Source: Tepidimonas ignava (GTDB lineage Bacteria; Pseudomonadota; Gammaproteobacteria; Burkholderiales; Burkholderiaceae_C). Taken from it: a stretch of DNA of 64,000 nt. The DNA is taken from positions 33,024-97,023 of the forward strand of contig NZ_SMAH01000013.1 in assembly GCF_004342625.1 (NCBI RefSeq), written 5' to 3'. Both the position numbers and the translations under genes were made by a program. The notes under the pieces were generated by a model. The model was given only the letters and a program-made list of their open reading frames with translations. It was not told the origin of the DNA and did not search any database. Below, in pieces: positions 47,968-57,019 of this stretch. Position 1 is the stretch's first letter; each line of letters opens with the position of its first letter.

Positions 47968-48044
47968 GCCGTTCTTTCCTCAACCTGTGACCCCCGGCGG
48001 TACCTGATCCGGCCGCCGGTGACGACAACGAAAGGAGCCTTCCC

Positions 48045-48452
48045 ATGCGTCACGGACACGGACTGCGCAAACTCAACCGCACCAGCGCCCACCGCCAGGC
48101 GATGCTGCGCAACATGGCCAACTCGCTGCTCAAGCACGAGGCCATCAAGACCACGCTGCCCAAGGCCAAAGAGCTGCGCCGTGTGGTCGAGCCGCTGATC
48201 ACGCTGGCCAAGAACCCCACGGTGGCCAACCGCCGCTTGGCGTTCAGCCGCCTGCGCGACCGCGACACGGTGGTCAAGCTGTTCAACGAGCTGGGGCCGC
48301 GCTACCAGACCCGCCCGGGCGGCTACACCCGCATCCTGAAGATGGGGTTCCGCGTGGGCGACAACGCGCCGATGGCCTACATGGAGCTGGTGGACCGCCC
48401 CGAGCCGACCGAGGCCACCCCGGCGGCCGAAGGCGGCGACAAGGCCGAATGA
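48045..48452 (+). CDS. rplQ: 50S ribosomal protein L17
   Basis: A 135-residue L17 with [33 protein letters not shown] and [26 protein letters not shown] (in parts). The AAAGGAG ribosome-binding site is clear. It ends 24 bases before the tRNA gene. Confidence 0.98.
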   Translation: MRHGHGLRKLNRTSAHRQAMLRNMANSLLKHEAIKTTLPKAKELRRVVEPLITLAKNPTVANRRLAFSRLRDRDTVVKLFNELGPRYQTRPGGYTRILKMGFRVGDNAPMAYMELVDRPEPTEATPAAEGGDKAE

Positions 48453-48458
48453 TCGTGC

Positions 48459-48464
48459 TATAAT
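48459..48464 (+). promoter_or_regulatory. -10 box ahead of tRNA-fMet
   Basis: TATAAT followed by TTTTG, 13 bases before the first base of the tRNA. No good -35 is seen at the normal distance; it overlaps the end of rplQ. The tRNA might also be cut from the rplQ transcript. Confidence 0.4.
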
Positions 48465-48476
48465 TTTTGTCTCTGA

Positions 48477-48553
<77 letters not shown>

Positions 48554-48560
48554 AACACAA

Positions 48561-48593
48561 AACCCGCTGGCCCACCAAGCCAGCGGGTTTTTT
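48561..48593 (+). terminator. Rho-independent terminator after tRNA-fMet
   Basis: An 11-bp perfect stem (48561-48571 with 48579-48589), a 7-base loop and a run of six T. It ends the alpha-operon/tRNA transcript and, with the A-run on the other side of the stem, can also act for mmsA on the minus strand. Confidence 0.85.
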
Positions 48594-48614
48594 CTTGCCC
48601 GCTTGCGGTCGCGT

Positions 48615-50126
48615 TCAGTGCGCGGTTGGCATCACGAACGACGCCCCCTTGGGCGTGCTTTGCGGCCAGCGCTGCATGACGCTCTTTTGCCGCGTGTAAA
48701 AGCGCACCCCCTCTTCGCCGTAGACGTGCAGGTCGCCAAACAGGCTGGCCTTCCAGCCGCCGAAGCCGTGCCAGGCCATCGGTACCGGGATGGGCACGTT
48801 GATGCCGACCATGCCAACCTGGATGCGGCGGGCGAACTCGCGCGCAGTGTGGCCGTCGCGCGTGAAACACGCCACGCCGTTGGCGTAGCTGTGGCGGTGG
48901 ATCAACTCGACCGCGTCGCCCAGCGTGGGCACGCGCACGCACGCCAGCACCGGGCCGAAGATTTCTTCCTGCCAGATGCGCATGTGCGGCTGCACGTGAT
49001 CGAACAGCGTGCCACCCAGCCAAAAGCCCGCTTCGCAGCCGGGGCCGGCCTGGCGCGCGTCGAACGTGCGGCCGTCGACCAGCAGCTGCGCACCTTCGGC
49101 CACACCGGCCTCGATCAGGTCGGCGATGCGCTGGCGCGCCGCCGCGGTGACGATGGGCCCCATTTCGGCCTCGGGGTCCAGCCCCTGGCGCACCTTGAGC
49201 GCGCGCGTGCGCTCCACCAGCGCCGGCACGATGCGCTCGCCCACGTCGCCCACCAACACGGCCACCGAGATCGCCATGCAACGCTCGCCCGCCGAGCCAA
49301 ACGCCGCGCCGATCAGGGCGTCCACCGCCTGGTCGAGGTCGGCGTCGGGCATGACCACCATGTGGTTCTTGGCGCCCCCCAGCGCCTGCACGCGCTTGCC
49401 ATGCGCAGCGCCGCTGGCGTGGATATGCCGCGCCACCGCGGTGGAGCCCACAAAGCTCAGCGCCGCCACCTGGGGGTGCTCCAGCAACGCCTGCACCGCG
49501 ACGTGGTCACCCTGCACGACGTTGAACACCCCGTCGGGCAGGCCCGCTTCGCGCAGCAGCTCGGCCAACAGCAGCGGCGGCGTGGGGTCCAACGGGCTGG
49601 GTTTGAGCACGAAGGTGTTGCCGCACGCCAGCGCCAGCGGAAACATCCACATCGGCACCATGGCCGGGAAGTTGAACGGTGTGATGCCGGCCACGACGCC
49701 CAGCGGCTGGCGCAGCGTCCAATTGTCGATGCCGCTGGACACCTGCTCGGTGTAGTCGCCTTTGAGCAGCTGCGGGATGCCGCAGGCGAACTCGACGATT
49801 TCGATGCCGCGCGTCACTTCGCCGTGGGCGTCGGCCAACACCTTGCCGTGCTCGGCGGTGATGGCGCGCGCCAGCTCGTCGTGGTGCCGGTGCAGCAGTT
49901 CCAAAAAACGGAACAGGACGCGCGCGCGCCGCAGCGGCGGGGTGTCGGCCCAGGCCGGCCATGCGGCCGTGGCGGCCTGCACGGCGGCGTCGACCACGGC
50001 GTGGTCGGCCAGCGCCACCTGGCCGCTGACGGCGCCGGTGGCAGGGTTGGTGACGGGTTGGTGGCGTTCGCCGTGGCCACCGTGGCGGCGGCCATCGATC
50101 CAGTGGGGAATGAGGGTGGGCGTCAT
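48615..50126 (-). CDS. mmsA: Methylmalonate-semialdehyde dehydrogenase (CoA-acylating)
   Basis: A 503-residue aldehyde dehydrogenase: [32 protein letters not shown], the catalytic Cys in GSAGERCMA and [21 protein letters not shown] C-terminus (as [12 protein letters not shown]). MmsA proteins convert methylmalonate semialdehyde to propionyl-CoA in valine and inositol breakdown. The missing mmsB/hibadh partner suggests the pathway genes lie elsewhere. Divergent from the LysR gene. Confidence 0.92.
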   Translation of the reverse strand: MTPTLIPHWIDGRRHGGHGERHQPVTNPATGAVSGQVALADHAVVDAAVQAATAAWPAWADTPPLRRARVLFRFLELLHRHHDELARAITAEHGKVLADAHGEVTRGIEIVEFACGIPQLLKGDYTEQVSSGIDNWTLRQPLGVVAGITPFNFPAMVPMWMFPLALACGNTFVLKPSPLDPTPPLLLAELLREAGLPDGVFNVVQGDHVAVQALLEHPQVAALSFVGSTAVARHIHASGAAHGKRVQALGGAKNHMVVMPDADLDQAVDALIGAAFGSAGERCMAISVAVLVGDVGERIVPALVERTRALKVRQGLDPEAEMGPIVTAAARQRIADLIEAGVAEGAQLLVDGRTFDARQAGPGCEAGFWLGGTLFDHVQPHMRIWQEEIFGPVLACVRVPTLGDAVELIHRHSYANGVACFTRDGHTAREFARRIQVGMVGINVPIPVPMAWHGFGGWKASLFGDLHVYGEEGVRFYTRQKSVMQRWPQSTPKGASFVMPTAH

Positions 50127-50183
50127 GATGGTGGCCAGTCTAGGCACCGTCGGGCGCGGCCACAAGCCCACGGACGTGAAAGC

Positions 50184-50205
50184 ATTGTTCGTTTTGGTGA
50201 ACAAT
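50184..50205. promoter_or_regulatory. LysR-type operator between mmsA and the regulator
   Basis: A perfect 7-bp inverted repeat ATTGTTC - 8 bases - GAACAAT lies 7 bases before the regulator ATG and 58-79 bases before the mmsA start. LysR-type proteins usually bind T-n11-A dyads of this kind in the divergent promoter they control. Confidence 0.55.
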
Positions 50206-50211
50206 AGTGTC

Positions 50212-51144
50212 ATGGCCAAGACCCACAACCCCGAATGGTGGGGGCATCTGCACTGGCTTACCGTGCTGGCCACGCAGGGCAGCTTCACGGCGGCGGCGCG
50301 TCGCTTGGGCGTCAGCAAAGCGGCGGTGAGCCAGCGCATCGCCGAGCTGGAGCGCGCCGCCGGTGTGCCCCTGGTGCGCCGCACCACCCGCAGCGTGCGC
50401 CTGACCGACGCTGGCCAGCGTCTGGTGGACGAAGTGGCTGGGGCGTACGCCGAGATCGAGCAGGGCTGGGCGCGGGTGCGCGACCTGGCCGGCCAACCCA
50501 GCGGGCTGGTGCGCATGACCGCGCCGGTGGCGCTGGCGCGCCAGGTGCTGGTGCCGCTGCTGGTGACGTTTGCGCAGGCGCAGCCGCGCGTGCGCGTCGA
50601 GCTCGACTTGTCCGACCGCCTGGTGTCGCTGGCGGCCGAAGGGTTCGACCTGGCGGTGCGCCACACGCACGCCCCGCCCGACACCCACGTCGCGTGGCGG
50701 CTGTGCGCCACCCGCTCGGTGCTGGTGGCGTCCCCCGCGTTCGTGCAGCGTCAGGGCGCGTTGCAACACCCGGCGCAGCTCAGCCAGTGTCCATGCCTGC
50801 ACTACCCGCGGCCGGGGGCGCGGCCGCTGTGGACGTTCGAGCCGGTGCACGGCGGCGAGCGCGTCACGGTGCCGGTGCAGGGGCCGCTGGCGGCCACCAA
50901 CAGCGAGGCGCTGCGTGACGCGGCGCTGGCGGGGCTGGGGGTGGCGCTGGTGCCGGACTTCAGCGCACGCGCGGCGCTGGCCGCCGGCACGCTGCACGAG
51001 GTGCTGCCCGACTGGCGCCCGGTGGACGCTTTCGCGCCGTCGATCTGGGCCATCCGGCCGTGGACGCCGCACGTGCCGGCGGCGGTGGCGGCGCTGGTGG
51101 CGCACCTGCGCGCCGCGCTGGCCGACGCCCCCGATCAGGCGTAG
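50212..51144 (+). CDS. LysR-family transcriptional regulator
   Basis: A 310-residue LysR protein: winged helix-turn-helix ([29 protein letters not shown] in parts, about residues 15-45) and a C-terminal effector domain with [11 protein letters not shown]. The family profile is the one close to DNA-binding regulators of the AaeR/DsdC-like group. It is divergent from mmsA and probably controls it. Its 3' end overlaps the DGC gene by 10 bases. Confidence 0.88.
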   Translation: MAKTHNPEWWGHLHWLTVLATQGSFTAAARRLGVSKAAVSQRIAELERAAGVPLVRRTTRSVRLTDAGQRLVDEVAGAYAEIEQGWARVRDLAGQPSGLVRMTAPVALARQVLVPLLVTFAQAQPRVRVELDLSDRLVSLAAEGFDLAVRHTHAPPDTHVAWRLCATRSVLVASPAFVQRQGALQHPAQLSQCPCLHYPRPGARPLWTFEPVHGGERVTVPVQGPLAATNSEALRDAALAGLGVALVPDFSARAALAAGTLHEVLPDWRPVDAFAPSIWAIRPWTPHVPAAVAALVAHLRAALADAPDQA

Positions 51145-53033
51145 GCGACGCGGTTGCGCCCGAGGCGCTTGGCTTCGTACAGCGCTTGGTCGGCCCGGGC
51201 GAAGATCGTCTCCGGCGTGTCGTCGGGGCGCGACAGCGTGGCGCCCACCGACACGGTGACCCACCCGATGCTGGCGTCCGGGTGCGGCCAGCCCTGAGCA
51301 TGCACGGCGCTGCGCACGCGCTCGGCCAGGGTCTGCAGGCCGTCGGCGTCGGTGTCGGGGGCCAGCACCAGAAATTCCTCTCCGCCGACGCGGAACGCAC
51401 GGTCGGTGGTGCGCAGCAGCGGCGGGTGCAGCAACACACCGAGCTGGCGCAACACATGATCGCCGTAAGCGTGCCCACCGCGGTCGTTAAGGGGTTTGAA
51501 GTGGTCCAGGTCCAGCATCAGCAACCCCAGCGGTTGAGGGTGTCGGCGTGCCCGCGCAAGTTCTTCGGTCAGGCGTTCGAGTAACGTGTGGCGGTTGTAC
51601 AGGCCGGTGAGCGGGTCGTGGGTGGCGAGTTTGGTCAACGCCTGGTTGGCTTGGGTCAATTGTTCCGTGCGCTCGGCGACCTCGCGCTCCAGGCGCTCGT
51701 TCATCTGGTGCAGCGTCTCCATCAGGCGTCCCTGCGCCAGGTCACGCTGCGCTTTGAGCTGGTTGATGCGGTAGGCCAGCGCCAGCGCCAACAGCAAAAA
51801 TTCGCCCGCCGAGCCGAGGTTGAGCGCCTGCAGCGCCAGCGGTCCCGGTGCCAGCCATTCCAACTTGATCGCGTAGTACACCCCGGCACCGGCCAGCAGG
51901 CTGCCCTGGGCCGCCAGGTAGATCCACGCCACCCGCTCGCCCTGCCAGGCCACGCGCAGCGCGGCCAGCAGCAGCACGCCAAACATCGCCAGCCCGACCA
52001 GGTCCAGCGTGGCGAACGTGGCCGCCTGAGGGTCGAGCGCGATCCACACCGCATGCGCCAACGCCGCCAGCGCCAGCACCGCTTGCAGCCGCGCCAGCCA
52101 CGGGGTGCGGCGGGGCAGGTCGAGCAACGTCCACGCGAACAGCGCCATCGTGGCGTAGATCGCCGCGGAAAACCCCACCAGCGCGATCTGGTTCCACGTC
52201 ACCGCGTCCGGCCACAGGTACAGCAGCGCGTAGCCGCGGTAGGTCAGGTTCCACAGCAAAAAGCTGCCCAGGTACAGCGCGTACAGGCCAAAAGGGGGCT
52301 CGCGGGTGCCGGCCCACAGCAGCAGGTTGTACAGCAGCAGCACGCCAAGGGCGCCGTAGTACGCGCCGTACATCCAGGCCTCAAGCTGGGCGTGGCTGAA
52401 AAATGCCGCCGCCCTCCACAGGCGCAGCGGCAGCGGATCGTGTTCGCCATCGACCGCGAACACGCGCACCAGCAGATCCACCTGCTGCCCAGGCTGCAAT
52501 GTCAACGGCAGGGCCAGGTGGCGATGCTCCAGCGCCCGCATGGCACCGACGACGCGGTCGCCTTGGTGCGCCTGCGCCACCCACGTGCCACGGCCGCGGT
52601 CGAACACCCACACACGGATGTCGTCGATGAGCGGCTCGGCCGCTTCCAGCACCAGCTCCAGGGGCGCGGGGCCGTCGTGTCGCAGCGCCACATGCACCCA
52701 CCACGCCTGCCGGTCGAAGCCGAACCCGAAAATCGGTTCGAGGTCACGCACCGGCTGCCAGGGCAGGTCGGTCTGCAACAGCGCCAGGGGGGTGGGCGGC
52801 GGGCGCGGTACCGCATCCTCGCGCAACGTGCGCGCCAACGGCCGCAACCACATCGACCCACCCTGCAACATGGCCACGTCCACGGTGGGGGTTTGCAGCG
52901 CCACGCCGGCGCGTGCCGGCGTGGCCAGCACGAGCAGGCCGAGCAGCACCGCCACGCCAACCAACGCGAGGGCGCGGGCACCAGCCCGCCCAGCGCCGGA
53001 GAGGCAAACCGCCCACGCGGCCACGGTATCCAT
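51135..53033 (-). CDS. Membrane diguanylate cyclase with 7TMR-DISM sensor
   Basis: A 632-residue protein: signal-anchored N-terminus, a periplasmic 7TMR-DISM extracellular domain (about 45-190), seven membrane helices (about 210-415), a coiled coil (NERLEREVAERTEQLTQANQAL) and a GGDEF domain with an intact GGEEF active site and an I-site RTTD five residues before it for product inhibition. It should make cyclic-di-GMP in response to a periplasmic ligand. Directly downstream of glcF (39-base gap), perhaps in the same transcript. Confidence 0.9.
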   Translation of the reverse strand: MDTVAAWAVCLSGAGRAGARALALVGVAVLLGLLVLATPARAGVALQTPTVDVAMLQGGSMWLRPLARTLREDAVPRPPPTPLALLQTDLPWQPVRDLEPIFGFGFDRQAWWVHVALRHDGPAPLELVLEAAEPLIDDIRVWVFDRGRGTWVAQAHQGDRVVGAMRALEHRHLALPLTLQPGQQVDLLVRVFAVDGEHDPLPLRLWRAAAFFSHAQLEAWMYGAYYGALGVLLLYNLLLWAGTREPPFGLYALYLGSFLLWNLTYRGYALLYLWPDAVTWNQIALVGFSAAIYATMALFAWTLLDLPRRTPWLARLQAVLALAALAHAVWIALDPQAATFATLDLVGLAMFGVLLLAALRVAWQGERVAWIYLAAQGSLLAGAGVYYAIKLEWLAPGPLALQALNLGSAGEFLLLALALAYRINQLKAQRDLAQGRLMETLHQMNERLEREVAERTEQLTQANQALTKLATHDPLTGLYNRHTLLERLTEELARARRHPQPLGLLMLDLDHFKPLNDRGGHAYGDHVLRQLGVLLHPPLLRTTDRAFRVGGEEFLVLAPDTDADGLQTLAERVRSAVHAQGWPHPDASIGWVTVSVGATLSRPDDTPETIFARADQALYEAKRLGRNRVAYA

Positions 53034-53072
53034 GGCGCATGATCGTACACGCCCGTCCGGGCGCCGCGTACG

Positions 53073-54344
53073 TCAGGTGGGATTGGCCGCTGCCCGCAGG
53101 GCTTGGTCCACGACCTCGACCCAGTGGTGCACCGGCAACGCCGTGCCCGCCTGCAGGTGCGTGATGCAACCGATGTTGGCCGACACAATCGCCTGGGGTG
53201 CCCCGGCGGCGTGCAGGTGTTGCAGCTTGCGCGCGCGCAAGGTGTCTGCAAGGTGGGGCTGCAGCACGCTGTAGGTGCCGGCCGAGCCGCAGCACAGGTG
53301 GCTTTCGGCGGGCAACTGCACCTCAAAGCCCAGCGTGCGCAGGGCTTGCTCCACGCCGCCGCGCAGCCGCATGCCATGTTGCAGGGTGCATGGAGGGTGG
53401 TAGGCGAGCTGCCGCGGCACGCCCGCCGGCAGACCCTGCGGGCCCAGGCGCTGCTGCCACGCTGGCAGCAGTTCGGGCAGCAGCTCGCTGACGTCGCGCG
53501 CCAGGGCACTGACGCGCTCGGCCTTGGCCGCGTAGGCGGGGTCGTGACGCAGTTGGTGCGCGTAGTCTTTGACCATCACCCCACAGCCCGAGGCGTTGAT
53601 GACGATGGCCTGCACGGGTGCGCTGCCGTCGGTGGGTTCGATGAAGGGCCACCAGGCGTCGATGTTGGCGCGCATCTCGGCCAGCGCACCGAGCTGATCG
53701 TTGAGGTGCAGGCGCAACGCGCCGCAGCAACCGGCCTTGGGGGCCACGATGGTTTGCACGCCGGCGGCGTCGAGCACGCGTGCGGTGGCGGTGTTGATGT
53801 TGGGCGCCATGGCCGGTTGCACGCAGCCCGCCAGCAACAGCACGCGGCGCGTGTGCGCTGCGGTGGGCCAAGCCCCAGGCTGCTGGCGCGCGGGCACTTT
53901 GGCGCGCAGCGCCGCCGGCAACCACGGGCGCAGCCATTGGCCCAGGCGCAGCGCGGGCGCGAACAGCGGCGAGGTCAAGCCCTCGCGCAGCAGCCAGCGC
54001 AGCGCGCGCTCGGGCCAGGGGCGGGGTACGCGCTGCTCGGCCACCTTGCGCCCGATGTCGAGCAAATGCCCATACGCCACCCCGCTGGGGCAGGTGGTCT
54101 CGCAGTTGCGGCAGGTCAGGCAGCGGTCCAGGTGCTGCTGGGTGGCGCGCGTCACCGGCGCGCCTTCGAGCATCTGCTTGATCAGGTAGATGCGCCCGCG
54201 CGGGCCGTCGAGCTCGTCGCCCAGCACCTGGTAGGTGGGGCAGGTGGCGGTGCAAAAGCCGCAGTGCACGCAGCGGCGCAAAATCGCGTCGGCCAGCGCA
54301 CCGTCGGGTGTGCCAGCGAATTCTGGGGCGAGGCGGGTCTGCAT
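53073..54344 (-). CDS. glcF: Glycolate oxidase iron-sulfur subunit GlcF
   Basis: A 423-residue protein with two 4Fe-4S ferredoxin motifs (CVHCGFCTATCPTY and CLTCRNCETTCPSG) and two CCG domains (LAGCVQPAMAPNI, CCGSAGTYS). It transfers electrons from GlcD/GlcE to the quinone pool. ATG 54344 is chosen with GAAGG upstream; TTG 54356 is also in frame. The SD overlaps the end of glcE. Confidence 0.94.
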   Translation of the reverse strand: MQTRLAPEFAGTPDGALADAILRRCVHCGFCTATCPTYQVLGDELDGPRGRIYLIKQMLEGAPVTRATQQHLDRCLTCRNCETTCPSGVAYGHLLDIGRKVAEQRVPRPWPERALRWLLREGLTSPLFAPALRLGQWLRPWLPAALRAKVPARQQPGAWPTAAHTRRVLLLAGCVQPAMAPNINTATARVLDAAGVQTIVAPKAGCCGALRLHLNDQLGALAEMRANIDAWWPFIEPTDGSAPVQAIVINASGCGVMVKDYAHQLRHDPAYAAKAERVSALARDVSELLPELLPAWQQRLGPQGLPAGVPRQLAYHPPCTLQHGMRLRGGVEQALRTLGFEVQLPAESHLCCGSAGTYSVLQPHLADTLRARKLQHLHAAGAPQAIVSANIGCITHLQAGTALPVHHWVEVVDQALRAAANPT

Positions 54345-54352
54345 CGTTACCT

Positions 54353-55498
54353 TCAAGCCAGGCGCAGGCGGTGCGCAAACACCTGTTGGGGGTCAAACGC
54401 GGCGCGCACGCGCTGCTGCAGTGCGGCCAGCGCGGCCTCGGGCGCGCTGAAGCGCGGCGCGGCGTCGGGCGTTTGGGCGGGTGGGCGAAACAGCGTCGCG
54501 TGGCCACCGGCTTGCTGCGCCAGCGCGCGCAGGTCTGCGCCGTCGGCCAGCGGCGCCCATACCCAGCGCTGCGCCCCCATCCATTCGACCAGCGTGTTGG
54601 GCCACGATGGCCACGCGGGCGTGGTGGGGGGCACGACCAGCCGCCACAGCCCGTGCGCGGGGCTGGGGGGCGTCGCCAGCCACCGGTGGGTGTGCTCCCG
54701 CAGCCCCTGCCACAGCGCCTGCGCCTCGTCGGGGTCGGCGCTGGCGCCACCGGGCAGCTCGGCCAGCAGCTGCTGGCGCGCGGCGTCGACGGCCGCCTGG
54801 GCCCCGCGCAAACGCAGCCACAGCACACCACCGTCGTCGGGCAGCCAGGCGTTGGCGTTGAGCGGCCGGGGCTGCGCGCGCCAGCACGCCAGCCGGTGCA
54901 GCGCTTCGGGCAACGGCAGCGGCAGCCGCAGCGTGCATTCACCCGCGGCGCGCGGCAGCACCTTGAGCGCCACTTCCACGATCACCCCCAGCGCCCCCAG
55001 GCTGCCGGCCAAGGCACGGCTGACGTCGTAGCCGGCGACGTTTTTCATCACCTCGCCGCCGAAGTACAGGTCCTCGCCGCGGCCATTGAGCAGGCGCACC
55101 CCCAGCACGTAGTCGCGCACGCCGCCCGCGGCCATGCGTGCCGGGCCGGCCAGGCCCGCCGCCACCATGCCGCCCACGGTGGCTTCAGGGCCGAAGTGGG
55201 GTGGCTCGAACGGCAGGCATTGACCGTGGGCGTGCAGCAGGCTTTCCAGCGCGGCCAGCGGCGTGCCGCCAAAGGCCCGCACGACGAGCTCGGTCGGCTC
55301 GTACAGCACCACGCCGCTGAGCGCGCGCGTGTCCAGCACCGGCAGCTCGCCACCCAGGGGCTCACCGTAAAACGCCTTGCTGCCACCGCCGCGGATGGCC
55401 AACCGGCCACCCTGGGCGGCGGTTGTGCGTATCGTGTGCGCCCATTGGGCCACCACGTCGGCGGCCGCCTGAGGGCTTGGGGGGGCGGGTTCGACCAT
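54353..55498 (-). CDS. glcE: Glycolate oxidase FAD-binding subunit GlcE
   Basis: A 381-residue FAD-linked oxidase with the PCMH FAD motifs (RLAIRGGGSKAFYG, GATVGG-like EATVGGMVAAGLAG, VMKNVAGYDVSRA). It works with GlcD and GlcF to oxidise glycolate to glyoxylate. The third subunit glcD is not in this window. It overlaps glcF only slightly through the downstream SD. Confidence 0.93.
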   Translation of the reverse strand: MVEPAPPSPQAAADVVAQWAHTIRTTAAQGGRLAIRGGGSKAFYGEPLGGELPVLDTRALSGVVLYEPTELVVRAFGGTPLAALESLLHAHGQCLPFEPPHFGPEATVGGMVAAGLAGPARMAAGGVRDYVLGVRLLNGRGEDLYFGGEVMKNVAGYDVSRALAGSLGALGVIVEVALKVLPRAAGECTLRLPLPLPEALHRLACWRAQPRPLNANAWLPDDGGVLWLRLRGAQAAVDAARQQLLAELPGGASADPDEAQALWQGLREHTHRWLATPPSPAHGLWRLVVPPTTPAWPSWPNTLVEWMGAQRWVWAPLADGADLRALAQQAGGHATLFRPPAQTPDAAPRFSAPEAALAALQQRVRAAFDPQQVFAHRLRLA

Positions 55499-55574
55499 AG
55501 CCACTATCGTAGCCGGCGCACACGCCGTGCGGTGTGAAGTTTTTGACGCACCGCTGTGAACAGGGTTGCGGCCG

Positions 55575-56507
55575 TCAGTCCCAGTAGGTGGCCGGCGGCA
55601 GGCCGGGGATCGGCATGGGGTGCGCCAACACCGCGCCGCTGGCGGGGTGGCTGGCCAATTCTTCGGCGGTACGGTGTTGCCGTGACGTGACGACGAACAG
55701 CGTGCGCAGATCACGCCCACCAAAGCACAGGCCGGTGGGGCAACACGCCGGCAGCGGCAACTCGGCCACCACTTGGCCGCTGGGACTCAGGCACACGACA
55801 CGCGCGCCTTCGTGCAGCGCCACCCAGCAGCGCCCAGCGCTGTCCACCGCCACCGCGCTGGGGCGGCCCGGCATCGGTTCGCCGGCGTCTGGGCGCCAAA
55901 GCGGCAGCGGCATGCCCAGCTGCACCGGCCAGTGCCCGCCGCTGATCAGCGGCAAGGTATGCAGCGCCGCTGCCGCCGTATCGCAGCGGTACAGCATGCG
56001 CCCATCGGTGCCGAAGGCCAGGCCGTCGGTGGTGCCGACACCCGCGCGGGCCAGCGCCAGCTCCGGGTGCACGCGGTCGCGTGGGCGCAGGCAGTACAAG
56101 GCGCCGCCCGTGCCCAGCGCCGTGCCTTCGCCCCGGGTGCCGACCCACAGCCGCCCCCAGGGGTCGCATTGGGCGGCGGCAAAGCGTTGCAGCCGGGTGT
56201 CAAAAGGTGCTTGCGCCAGCCGCTGCGTCGGCATGCGCCACTGCGTGGCGTGGTGGATGCTGTCGCGCAGCACCAGCACCCAGCCACCCTGGCGCGCGGG
56301 GACGAGGGCGCTGGCCGGCTGAGGCAAGTCCCACGCCTCGGCGCGCCCACTGGGCACGTGCAGCCGCCACACACGGCCCACGCTGGTGTCGAGCCAATAC
56401 AAACGGTCTTCGATGCCGCGCCACACGGGCGAGCTGCCCCACGCCGTCAGCGGCTCGGTCAGCACCGTCCAACCGTCGGTGGCGTTGGGCGTGGGCGCAG
56501 CGCTCAT
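55575..56507 (-). CDS. SMP-30/gluconolactonase family protein
   Basis: A 310-residue six-bladed beta-propeller: SPVWRGIEDRLYWLDTSVGRVWRL, GTGGALY, GTTDGLAFGTDGRMLYRCDTA, and PTGLCFGG near the end supply metal-binding residues. Family members hydrolyse sugar lactones. It lies upstream of glcE in the same orientation with 76 bases between, so could share regulation; a link to glycolate is not shown. Confidence 0.85.
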   Translation of the reverse strand: MSAAPTPNATDGWTVLTEPLTAWGSSPVWRGIEDRLYWLDTSVGRVWRLHVPSGRAEAWDLPQPASALVPARQGGWVLVLRDSIHHATQWRMPTQRLAQAPFDTRLQRFAAAQCDPWGRLWVGTRGEGTALGTGGALYCLRPRDRVHPELALARAGVGTTDGLAFGTDGRMLYRCDTAAAALHTLPLISGGHWPVQLGMPLPLWRPDAGEPMPGRPSAVAVDSAGRCWVALHEGARVVCLSPSGQVVAELPLPACCPTGLCFGGRDLRTLFVVTSRQHRTAEELASHPASGAVLAHPMPIPGLPPATYWD

Positions 56508-56566
56508 GGAGCAATCTTAGGCCGAATGACCGCCAACGAACAGCCCCTGCCCTACACTTGCACGCC

Positions 56567-56995
56567 ATGTTGTGGGTCAAAACCTTCCATATCGTTTTCG
56601 TCGCCAGTTGGTTCGCGGGGCTGTTTTACCTGCCGCGCATTTTTGTCAACCTGGCGTTGGTGCCGCCCGACAGCACCGCCGAGCGCGAGCGGCTGTTGCT
56701 GATGGCGCGCAAGCTGCTGCGCTTCATGACGCTGCTGGCCGTGCCGGCCCTGGGGCTGGGGCTGTGGTTGTGGCTGGGCTACGGCATCGGGCGCGGCCCA
56801 GGCAACGGCTGGCTGCACGCCAAGCTGGCGGTGGTGCTGGTGCTGCTGGGCTACCACTATGGGTGCGCACGGCTGCTGCGCGCCTTCGAACAGGGGCGCA
56901 ACCGCCACAGCCATGTGTGGTACCGCTGGTTCAACGAGCTGCCGGTGCTGCTGATGGTGCTGGCGGTGGCGTTGGTGGTGGTCAAACCGTTCTGA
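56567..56995 (+). CDS. hemJ: HemJ-like protoporphyrinogen oxidase (UPF0093 membrane protein)
   Basis: A 142-residue protein with four membrane helices, KTFHIVFVASWFAGLFYLPRIF at the start (His12-like heme ligand) and YRWFNELPVLLMVLAVALVVVKPF at the end. This is the HemJ family, which oxidises protoporphyrinogen IX in many bacteria without HemG/HemY. It is not in a heme operon here. Confidence 0.85.
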   Translation: MLWVKTFHIVFVASWFAGLFYLPRIFVNLALVPPDSTAERERLLLMARKLLRFMTLLAVPALGLGLWLWLGYGIGRGPGNGWLHAKLAVVLVLLGYHYGCARLLRAFEQGRNRHSHVWYRWFNELPVLLMVLAVALVVVKPF

Positions 56996-57019
56996 CACGC
57001 AGCGCGGGAAAGGTTCGCG

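Noticed and set aside
48459..48464. A full promoter for tRNA-fMet
   Set aside because: Only the -10 is clear; no -35 could be placed, so only the box is listed.
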